Source of the DNA: JAWOLE01 sp963815655
Lineage (GTDB): Bacteria > Acidobacteriota > Thermoanaerobaculia > UBA5066 > Gp7-AA6
NCBI GenBank assembly: GCA_963815655.1
Contig: CAWFHK010000001.1
Location: forward strand, 1,240,001 to 1,304,000
DNA length: 64,000 bases
Direction: 5' to 3'
Part shown: positions 50,647 to 57,060 of the stretch, piece after piece
Position numbering within the stretch: the stretch's first letter is position 1
Layout of the letters: each line of letters begins with the position of its first letter
The notes under the pieces: generated by a model
Told to the model about the DNA's origin: nothing
The model's input: the letters and a program-made list of their open reading frames with translations, nothing else
Databases searched by the model: none
Program-made: the position numbers and the translations under genes

Positions 50647-52185
50647 ATGGGACGAGTTAGGTTAATATCAGTAATGGCAGCGCGAAAAGAATCTCGATCG
50701 ACGGACTTCCCCCTCGCCCTGACGTTCGACGACGTCCTGCTCCTGCCCGCGCGGTCGAAAGTCCACCCGCGCGACGTGAACCTCGCGACCCGCTTGACGG
50801 CCGGGATCCCGCTCAACATCCCGATCGTCTCGGCCGCGATGGACACGGTCACCGAGTCGCGCCTGGCCATCGCCATGGCGCAGCAGGGCGGGATGGGCGT
50901 CGTGCACAAGAACCTCACGATCGAGGCGCAGGCGGCCGAGGTGGACAAGCTGAAGCGCTCCGAGTCCGGCATGATCGTGGACCCGGTGACCTGCCGCCCC
51001 GAGCAGACGATCGCCGACGCCCAGGCCGTGATGTCACGCTACAAGATCTCGGGCGTCCCCGTCGTGGACGATCAGGGCAAGCTCGTCGGCATCCTGACCA
51101 ACCGCGATCTGAGGTTCGAGACGCGGACCGACCGGCCGATCTCCTCCCGGATGACGCGGAAGAACCTCATCACGACGCCCGTCGGCACGACCCTCCAGCA
51201 GGCCAAGAGCCTCCTGCACGAGCATCGCATCGAGAAGCTCCTCGTCGTGGATCGGGCGGGAAATCTCAAGGGCCTCATCACCGTCAAGGACATCCAGAAG
51301 GCCATCAAGTACCCGGACGCCGCCAAGGACCGGCTCGGCCGCCTCCGCGTCGGCGCCGCCATCGGCGTCTCGCGGGACATGCTCGACCGCGCGCGGGAGC
51401 TCGTCCGCGCCGGCGTCGACGTGCTCGTGCTCGACTCTTCGCACGGGCACAGCGAAGGGGTGCTCGACGCCCTGGCCCTCGTGAAGAAGAAGCTGATGTC
51501 GACCCCCGTCGTGGCCGGCAACGTCGCGACCGAGGAGGGCGCGCGGGACCTCGTGAAGAGGGGCGCCGACGCCATCAAGGTCGGCATCGGGCCCGGCTCG
51601 ATCTGCACGACGCGCGTCGTCACCGGCGCCGGCGTGCCGCAGATCCACGCGATCCGCGAGTGCGCGAAGGCGGTCCGCGGCACGAAGATCCCGATCATCG
51701 CGGACGGCGGGATCAAGTTCTCGGGCGACATCGTCAAGGCGATTGCCGCCGGCGCCCATCTCGTCATGATTGGATCGCTTCTCGCGGGCACCGAAGAGTC
51801 CCCGGGCGAGACGATCCTCTACCAGGGCCGGACCTTCAAGGCGTACCGGGGCATGGGGTCCCTGGCGGCAATGAAATCCGGCTCCTCGGACCGGTACTTC
51901 CAGGAATCCATGGAAGTCGAGGCCTCCTCCAACGGCTCGCTCTCCAAGCTCGTCCCCGAAGGGATCGAGGGGATGGTCCCCTACAAGGGGAGCGTCGAGG
52001 GCCTCGTCCTCCAGTTGACCGGCGGCATCCGCAGCGGCATGGGCCTGACCGGATGCGCCACGATCGAGGAGCTCCGGACAAAGTCGAAGATGATCCGCGT
52101 GACCGCCTCGGGCCTGAAGGAATCCCACCCCCACGACGTCATCATCACCAAGGAAGCCCCGAACTACCGGCGGGAGGAAGTCTAG
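50647..52185 (+). CDS. guaB: Inosine-5'-monophosphate dehydrogenase
   Basis: GuaB makes XMP from IMP in GMP synthesis. The 512-residue protein has the start LALTFDDVLLLPA, a CBS pair (about residues 105-225), the catalytic loop GPGSICTTRVVTGAG with the active Cys, IIADGGIKFSGDIVKA and AYRGMGSLAAM. Two starts are possible: ATG 50647 or ATG 50674, the latter closer to the usual N terminus. It follows secA after 36 bases. An array hairpin followed by six T residues lies just after the stop and may terminate transcription. Confidence 0.96.
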   Translation: MGRVRLISVMAARKESRSTDFPLALTFDDVLLLPARSKVHPRDVNLATRLTAGIPLNIPIVSAAMDTVTESRLAIAMAQQGGMGVVHKNLTIEAQAAEVDKLKRSESGMIVDPVTCRPEQTIADAQAVMSRYKISGVPVVDDQGKLVGILTNRDLRFETRTDRPISSRMTRKNLITTPVGTTLQQAKSLLHEHRIEKLLVVDRAGNLKGLITVKDIQKAIKYPDAAKDRLGRLRVGAAIGVSRDMLDRARELVRAGVDVLVLDSSHGHSEGVLDALALVKKKLMSTPVVAGNVATEEGARDLVKRGADAIKVGIGPGSICTTRVVTGAGVPQIHAIRECAKAVRGTKIPIIADGGIKFSGDIVKAIAAGAHLVMIGSLLAGTEESPGETILYQGRTFKAYRGMGSLAAMKSGSSDRYFQESMEVEASSNGSLSKLVPEGIEGMVPYKGSVEGLVLQLTGGIRSGMGLTGCATIEELRTKSKMIRVTASGLKESHPHDVIITKEAPNYRREEV

Positions 52186-52189
52186 GGGA

Positions 52190-52279
52190 TCGGGTGATCT
52201 GCGATCGGAGTTACTCCGTCTTTGTTACTCCGTCTTTCGATCACCCGATGACCCGATCACCCGATCACCCGATTTTTTC
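52190..52279. repeat. Inverted 8-mer array, ATCGGGTG family, with T-tract
   Basis: A short arm (ATCGGGTG, ATCTGCG, ATCGG; 52190-52209) is followed by two copies of a TTACTCCGTCTTT direct repeat and then ATCACCCG, ATGACCCG, ATCACCCG, ATCACCCG and ATTTTTT (52241-52279). The hairpin plus T-run on the plus strand could terminate guaB. On the minus strand the second arm is translated as the RarA C terminus. Confidence 0.8.
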
Positions 52280-53655
52280 CGGGCCGCCTTCTCGGATTCC
52301 TCCCTGGCCCACTTCTCCTGCCGCTTCTTCAGAGTCGCCTCGAGGCGCTGGGAGAGCTCGGCTTCCTCGCCGGAGGCTCGCGGACGGTAGTAGCGGCGGC
52401 CGCGGAGGGACTCGGGGAGGCACTCGATGCCGCCGACGCCCTCGGGCTCGGCGTGAGCGTAGCGGTAGCCGCGGCCGTACCCGACTTCCTTCATGAGGCG
52501 CGTGACCGCGTTGCGGATGACGGCGGGGACCGGCTCGGCCGGCTTCTCGGAGACGTCGGACTTGGCTTCCATCTCCGCCACGTAGAGGGAGTTGGACTTC
52601 GGCGCCATGGCGCAGTACACGGCCGCCTCCGCGAGCGCGAGGGAACCCTCCGGCAGGCCGAGCAGCTCGAAGGCCTCCTTGGCGTCGATCGCGATGCGCA
52701 GCGCCCGCGGATCGGCCAGGCCGATGTCCTCGGAGGCGAAGCGCACGATCCTCCGCGCGAGATAGAGCGGCTCCTCCCCCGCCTCGAGCATCCGCACCAG
52801 CCAGTAGATCGTCGCGTCGGGATCGGACTCCCGCATCGACTTGTGGAGCGCCGAGATCAGGTTGTAATGCTCCTCCCCCGCCTTGTCATAGAGGAGGACC
52901 TTCCGCTGGAGGAGGTCCCGCAGGCGCGAGACCTCGATCCGCTTCGTCTTGCCCGCCTCGGCATCGGAGGCGGCGGACTCGAGCAGGTTGAGCGCCCGTC
53001 GCGCGTCTCCCCCCGAAGTCTGTGCGATGAAGGAGAGCGCCTCGTCGTCCAGCCGGAAGTCGCGTGCGCCGAGGCCGCGCGGGATGTCCCGCAGCGCTCG
53101 CCGGACGATCCGCGCGATGGCCTCCGGCTTCAAAGAGTCGAGGACCACGACTTTGCAGCGCGAGAGCAAGGCGCCATTCAATTCGAACGACGGGTTCTCA
53201 GTCGTGGCCCCGATCAGGACGATCTCACCCGTTTCCATGAAGGGAAGAAAGACGTCCTGCTGGGCGCGGTTGAACCGGTGGATCTCGTCCAGGAAGAGGA
53301 TCGTGCGCTGCTTCGTGCCCGCGCGCCGGCGCCGGGCTTCTTCGAGGACTTCCCGCATCTCCTTCACGCCCGTGGCGACGGCCGAGTACGACACGAAGCG
53401 GGAGGCGGTCTGCGCGGCGATCAGGCGCGCCAGAGTCGTCTTTCCGACGCCCGGCGGCCCCCAGAGCACCAGGGACGGGACACGGTCCTCGGCGATCGCC
53501 CGGCGCAGAAAGCCGTTGGCGCCCACCACCTCATCGGGCCCCTCGACTTCATCGAGCGACCGGGGCCGCATGCGGTCGGCCAGAGGCGTGTCCGGCGAGA
53601 CCGCCACCTCCCCCGTCGGGCGGGGTGGAGGCTCGAATTCGAAGAGATCGCTCAC
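52225..53655 (-). CDS. rarA: Replication-associated recombination protein RarA (MgsA)
   Basis: RarA is an AAA+ clamp-loader-like ATPase acting at stalled forks. The 476-residue protein has PLADRMRPRSLDEV, Walker A GPPGVGKTTLAR, Walker B ILFLDEIHRFNRAQQD, sensor 1 IGATTENPSFELN, SGGDARRALNLLE and the tetramerisation/C-terminal domain YDKAGEEHYNLISALHKSMR. The start is GTG 53655, overlapping the upstream gene stop (GTGA). The final 14 residues (GDRVIGSSGDRKTE) and the stop are encoded by the 8-mer array. Confidence 0.95.
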   Translation of the reverse strand: MSDLFEFEPPPRPTGEVAVSPDTPLADRMRPRSLDEVEGPDEVVGANGFLRRAIAEDRVPSLVLWGPPGVGKTTLARLIAAQTASRFVSYSAVATGVKEMREVLEEARRRRAGTKQRTILFLDEIHRFNRAQQDVFLPFMETGEIVLIGATTENPSFELNGALLSRCKVVVLDSLKPEAIARIVRRALRDIPRGLGARDFRLDDEALSFIAQTSGGDARRALNLLESAASDAEAGKTKRIEVSRLRDLLQRKVLLYDKAGEEHYNLISALHKSMRESDPDATIYWLVRMLEAGEEPLYLARRIVRFASEDIGLADPRALRIAIDAKEAFELLGLPEGSLALAEAAVYCAMAPKSNSLYVAEMEAKSDVSEKPAEPVPAVIRNAVTRLMKEVGYGRGYRYAHAEPEGVGGIECLPESLRGRRYYRPRASGEEAELSQRLEATLKKRQEKWAREESEKAARKKSGDRVIGSSGDRKTE

Positions 53656-53960
53656 GGCCCCTTCGACCCTCCCCGGCCCGCTTGCGTCGCCGCGGACGCG
53701 CTCGGAGGCGCGGCCACCTTCGCGCGGCATTCCTCGGAGCAGACCGGCACCCACTCCTCGCCGCTCCGCGCGGCCAGGGCGAGACGCCGGTCGATCCAGG
53801 TCCCGCAGACGGGATCGCGCACCATCTCTCCCTCGATCGACGCGGCGCGGCCGCTCTGCCGCGGTCGCGCCGGGAGAAAGGGGGCCAGCAGGAGGCGCAG
53901 CGCGCGCAACGCGAAGAGGACCGCCAGCACCAGGATGAGGAGCAGAACGACGCGTCCCAT
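53652..53960 (-). CDS. Small membrane protein with cysteine-rich (TRASH/YHS-like) tail
   Basis: This 102-residue protein has one N-terminal membrane segment (VVLLLILVLAVLFALRAL) and a soluble domain with MVRDPVCGTWIDR and VPVCSEECRAK, giving three cysteines in a pattern like PP0621/YHS/TRASH metal-binding modules. The soluble side may bind zinc or iron. It is the gene upstream of rarA with a GTGA overlap and lies 10 bases after a TPR gene; the significance of the pairing is unknown. Confidence 0.7.
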   Translation of the reverse strand: MGRVVLLLILVLAVLFALRALRLLLAPFLPARPRQSGRAASIEGEMVRDPVCGTWIDRRLALAARSGEEWVPVCSEECRAKVAAPPSASAATQAGRGGSKGP

Positions 53961-53970
53961 AACGAGGCTC

Positions 53971-54519
53971 CTACCCCTTCAGGCTCGCGATCTGCTTCTC
54001 GATCCGGTCGAGATTGGGGATCTCCGGATAGCGGCGCTTCAACTCTGCGAAGTGGCGCCTGGCCGCCGCGGCATCGCGCGTGTCGAACGCGTCGACCAGA
54101 ACGAGGTTCAGAAGGGATTGCCAGTGGTCCGGGTCGGCGGCCCGCGCCTTCTCGAAACAGGCGATCGCCCGCTTGAACTCGCCCTGGTTGCGGTAAGCGG
54201 ACCCCAGGTCCGACAGCAGGTTCGGGTCGGAGGGCGCCTTGCGGCGCGCCTTCTCGTAGGCCTTCACGGCGCCGTCCCAATCCTCCCGGTCGTAGAACGC
54301 GTTTCCGAGAGCCGTCAGGAGGCTCGGATTCTCCGGGTCCTTCTGGAGCGCCGTCTGGATCTCGCCGATCCGGCCCTGCTCGCCGGCACCCGGACTCTGC
54401 GCGGCGGCCGAAACCGGGCGGCCGCCCCCTCCGGCGAAGTAGCCCCCGATGAAGCCGAGGAGAATCCCTACCAGGAGCGGGATCGCCGCCCGGCGCACGC
54501 CCTGTCCCGCTCCGCTCAC
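53971..54519 (-). CDS. Membrane-anchored TPR protein
   Basis: This 182-residue protein has an N-terminal membrane anchor (IPLLVGILLGFIGGYFAGG), a short linker and three TPR units (PSLLTALGNAFYDREDWDGAV, PNLLSDLGSAYRNQGEFKRAI and a third), ending in a helical region. It resembles CcmH/CycH-like TPR domains but there are no cytochrome-maturation genes nearby. The GTG start at 54519 overlaps the upstream gene stop (GTGA), so it is coupled to the secreted coiled-coil gene. Confidence 0.75.
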   Translation of the reverse strand: MSGAGQGVRRAAIPLLVGILLGFIGGYFAGGGGRPVSAAAQSPGAGEQGRIGEIQTALQKDPENPSLLTALGNAFYDREDWDGAVKAYEKARRKAPSDPNLLSDLGSAYRNQGEFKRAIACFEKARAADPDHWQSLLNLVLVDAFDTRDAAAARRHFAELKRRYPEIPNLDRIEKQIASLKG

Positions 54520-55229
54520 GGACTCTCCTCCTTCTCCTCTTCCCGGACGGCCTTCCAGATGCCGGCGCCCGCGGCGCCCGTGCCGAATGTCGTCGCCTCC
54601 CAGGTGCCGGCGATCGAGGTCGCATCACGCGCGACCCGGCCGTAGAAGATCGCCGAGAAGCCGAGCCGCGAGTCCACGCGCTCGAGTCTCAGGCGGTCGT
54701 TGACGAGCGTGCCGCGCAGAGACCCCGAGAACCCTCCGTCCAGCGTGTACTCCCCGGACACGATCGTGCCGTCGAGCGTCATGCGGAAGACGCCGCGCTG
54801 CGCGCCCGGGTCCAGCAGAACGCTCCACCGCCCCGACACGGCGTCCGACGGCTTCCTCGTCTGCAGCTCCGCTTCCAGTCCGACGATCGAACGCCGCCGC
54901 TCGACGATCCGGTCCGCCAGGAGCCGGCGCTTTTCCAGCAAGGCGCGGACTTCCTGTTCGCTCTCGGAGACGGCGTCCTCCCGGTGCGCGATCTCGTCGG
55001 GTCCGGCGTCGTTCTTCGCGGCGGCCTCCGAGACGGCGCGGCTGGCGGAGGCGAGCTGGTTGAGCGCGATCTCCAGCCTCCGCGACACGTCCGCGAGCGC
55101 CTTCGAGTCGGAGGTCATCCTCTTGCGCTCGCGCGCCAGCTCCGCCTTGACCGCGTCGGACGCGTCCGCCGCCGGGAGGGTCGCGCTCAGGAATCCCAAC
55201 AGGACGCCGGCGGCCAGTGCCCTACGCAT
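54516..55229 (-). CDS. Secreted coiled-coil protein of unknown function
   Basis: This 237-residue protein has a signal peptide (MRRALAAGVLLGFLSATLPAADA), a coiled coil of about 100 residues (KRMTSDSKALADVSRRLEIAL to the RRRSIVGLEAEL segment) and a C-terminal beta-rich domain (SGRWSVLLDPGAQRG, GTIVSGEYTLDGGFSGSLRG, IAGTWEATTFG), which resembles small lipocalin-like or avidin-like sandwich folds by pattern. No family name can be given. ATG 55229 is used; upstream residues from 55298 are not signal-like. It is the first of four coupled genes ending in rarA. Confidence 0.7.
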   Translation of the reverse strand: MRRALAAGVLLGFLSATLPAADASDAVKAELARERKRMTSDSKALADVSRRLEIALNQLASASRAVSEAAAKNDAGPDEIAHREDAVSESEQEVRALLEKRRLLADRIVERRRSIVGLEAELQTRKPSDAVSGRWSVLLDPGAQRGVFRMTLDGTIVSGEYTLDGGFSGSLRGTLVNDRLRLERVDSRLGFSAIFYGRVARDATSIAGTWEATTFGTGAAGAGIWKAVREEEKEESP

Positions 55230-55346
55230 CGACGCGATTCTAGCTTGGAATGGCGCGGCGGCCACGGACGGCCAGGGACGTTCCCCGAAAGAGGACAAGA
55301 AGAAAGGGAGGCGCGAGCCTCCCTCCTGATACCGCGTCGAATCCGA

Positions 55347-55862
55347 TCAGTGCGTGGCTCGACCCTGCGCGGACTTGAGGAGCGCCCGGTCCACCTGCCG
55401 CTCCACCTCCTGCTCGTCCAGCCCGTTGATGACGGCGATCTCGGAGACGATCAGATACTTCGCCCGCTCGTACATCTTCTTCTCGCGGAAAGAGAGCGTC
55501 TTTCGCGACATGATGTAGTTCAGGCTCTTCAGGACGTCGGCGATGTCGTGCAGTCGGCCGCTCTTCATCTTGTCGAGGTTCTGCTTGTACCGCCCCTTCC
55601 AGTCCCCCGATGCCGAGAACCGGTAGTCCGCCAGGCGCTTCATGAGTCCGGTGATGTCCTTGCGCTGGGTCAGCCGGCGCAAGCCGATCAGGTCGGTATT
55701 CCCTATCGGGACCATGACCTTGGAGTTGTTGGACAGGAGACGCAGGTGATAGAAGCTGCGGGGTCGGGCCGGCTCCGTCGCGAATCCCTCACCGATCTTC
55801 TCGACCACGGAAACCCCATGGTTGGGATAGACAACCTTCTCTCCCACTCGGAAACCCACCAC
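55347..55862 (-). CDS. CarD-family transcriptional regulator
   Basis: CarD/CdnL proteins bind the RNA polymerase beta subunit and stabilise open complexes at rRNA and other promoters. The 171-residue protein has the N-terminal interaction domain (FRVGEKVVYPNHGVSVVEKIG, FYHLRLLSNNSKVMVPIGN) and the C-terminal helical DNA-binding domain (RKTLSFREKKMYERAKYLIVSEIAV). The start is one of two adjacent GTG codons (55862 or 55859) behind GAGGAGG. It has its own promoter at 55927-55955 and a hairpin-bearing 5' leader. Confidence 0.93.
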   Translation of the reverse strand: MVGFRVGEKVVYPNHGVSVVEKIGEGFATEPARPRSFYHLRLLSNNSKVMVPIGNTDLIGLRRLTQRKDITGLMKRLADYRFSASGDWKGRYKQNLDKMKSGRLHDIADVLKSLNYIMSRKTLSFREKKMYERAKYLIVSEIAVINGLDEQEVERQVDRALLKSAQGRATH

Positions 55863-55926
55863 TATGTCCTCCTCAAGCGTATTGGGACCGCTCCCGATTG
55901 TTGTGAAACAACGTCGCGGAAGGCCG

Positions 55927-55955
55927 ATTATAGGGAAAAAGGGGGAAATACTCAA
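55927..55955 (-). promoter_or_regulatory. Sigma70 promoter of the CarD gene
   Basis: On the minus strand TTGAGT (55955-55950), a 17-base spacer and a perfect TATAAT (55932-55927) lead to a leader of about 57 bases. The leader contains the inverted repeat TTGTT-TCAC-AACAA at about 55895-55910. Confidence 0.8.
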
Positions 55956-56054
55956 CCCGGCAAGGACTTGGAGCGTCTCAACGGGGCCGCGAAAGCCTTT
56001 GTTCCAAGAGACTTGACCCCCCGGCGAGAGAACCGGAGCGCGGGACGCCGGTCG

Positions 56055-56083
56055 TTGGAGCCACGGGGCCGAGCGGCTATGAT
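56055..56083 (+). promoter_or_regulatory. Promoter of tRNA-Leu
   Basis: TTGGAG (56055-56060), a 17-base spacer and TATGAT (56078-56083) lie 18 bases upstream of the tRNA 5' end. Confidence 0.75.
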
Positions 56084-56101
56084 CGCGGATCGTTTCCCGC
56101 T

Positions 56102-56188
56102 GCCGGAGTGGCGGAATGGCAGACGCAGGGGACTCAAAATCCCCCGCTCCTTGCGGGCTTGAGGGTTCGACTCCCTCCTCCGGCACCA
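56102..56188 (+). tRNA. tRNA-Leu (anticodon CAA)
   Basis: An 87-base class II tRNA reads UUG codons. The acceptor stem GCCGGAG pairs with CTCCGGC, followed by discriminator A and an encoded CCA. The anticodon loop CTCAAAA gives CAA, a long variable arm is present (GCTCCTTGCGGGC region), and the T arm is GAGGG-TTCGACT-CCCTC. It stands alone between the divergent CarD promoter and a membrane protein gene. Confidence 0.97.
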
Positions 56189-56207
56189 TCCGCGCCCGGG
56201 GAATGGA

Positions 56208-56726
56208 TCAGGCCGTCGTCGATCTCACGGCGGGCGGCGTCTCGTCCGACGCCGGGATCGAGGCGCGCCCCTTGAAGAACCCGGCGGCGGCCTGGGCCGG
56301 CAGCACCAGGACAAACCAGAGGACCCCGAACCACGTCAGCTCACCGTGAAAGGACGCAGAGATCCCCGCCGTTCGCCAATGGATGATCGCGGCGAGGGTC
56401 ATGTTCAATCCGGCGGCGAAAAGGGCGAGGGCCAGGCCGGCGTCGCGCGGACTGAAGACGCGAGGCCCGCGGCCGGGCGGCAGGCGGCGGCCCAGGAGCC
56501 AGGTCGAGACCACCAGGCCCGCCGCGAGAAAACAGCTCGCGATCACGAGGGACGACTCCATCGGCGAGAGCGGCTGCGCGGAATCCGTCGCCCGCTCCGC
56601 GAGCTGGATCCACGGAACGAAATTCGTGGCCAGAACCAGACCCAAGAACGCCACACCAGTCCGTCTCTCCGCTCCGGGCGAGCGCGTTCCTCCGGCACCT
56701 CCAGGACCCTCAGCGGATGGCGTCAT
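56208..56726 (-). CDS. Hypothetical membrane protein
   Basis: This 172-residue protein has four predicted membrane segments (about residues 25-42, 55-77, 93-113 and 127-150) between charged ends. The N terminus is Gly/Pro-rich. ATG 56726 follows GAGGAGG, which supports this start over 56798. No family is recognised. It converges on the tRNA gene and diverges from the tiny membrane protein at 56846. Confidence 0.65.
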   Translation of the reverse strand: MTPSAEGPGGAGGTRSPGAERRTGVAFLGLVLATNFVPWIQLAERATDSAQPLSPMESSLVIASCFLAAGLVVSTWLLGRRLPPGRGPRVFSPRDAGLALALFAAGLNMTLAAIIHWRTAGISASFHGELTWFGVLWFVLVLPAQAAAGFFKGRASIPASDETPPAVRSTTA

Positions 56727-56777
56727 TGATCCTCCTCTTGTCCGTCCTGTCGAACCGATTGTCCGCGCGATCCGCCC

Positions 56778-56806
56778 TTGCGAACGGTCCCGTGGCACCG
56801 TGATAG
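56778..56806 (+). promoter_or_regulatory. Possible promoter for the 46-residue membrane protein
   Basis: TTGCGA (56778-56783), a 17-base spacer and TGATAG (56801-56806) precede the gene at 56846. The match is weak. Confidence 0.35.
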
Positions 56807-56845
56807 TCTCCCGCCCGTTCTGGAACGAAAGGCGAGACCGAAGTC

Positions 56846-56986
56846 ATGCTGAGCGTTGCGGTCGTTCTTCTCATTCTCTGGCTGCTCGGATACTTCGCGT
56901 TCCACGTCGCGAGCCCGCTGGTCCACGCGCTGCTCGCCGCGGCGCTGATCGCCTTCCTCGTCGGCATGCTCCGCCGGCGACGCTAG
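56846..56986 (+). CDS. Small lmo0937-like membrane protein
   Basis: A 46-residue protein too short for usual ORF cut-offs: a hydrophobic helix (VAVVLLILWLLGYFAFHVA), a short polar turn, a second helix (LVHALLAAALIAFLVGML) and a basic end RRRR. This is the pattern of the lmo0937/DUF5670 family of tiny membrane proteins, often stress-related, with unknown role. ATG 56846. Weak promoter at 56778. Confidence 0.7.
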   Translation: MLSVAVVLLILWLLGYFAFHVASPLVHALLAAALIAFLVGMLRRRR

Positions 56987-57060
56987 ATCCGCCCCGGACG
57001 ATTCCGGGCCGGCGGCCCGCCGCGGAGATCCCTCGGCCTTTCCTCGAGCTCATCGCCGGC

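Noticed and set aside
1277..52279. The arrays as ordinary Rho-independent terminators
   Set aside because: Most lack a T-tract, they occur upstream of starts within co-directional operons as well as at gene ends, and the arms are tandem rather than unique. Only the 52190 locus has a convincing T-run.
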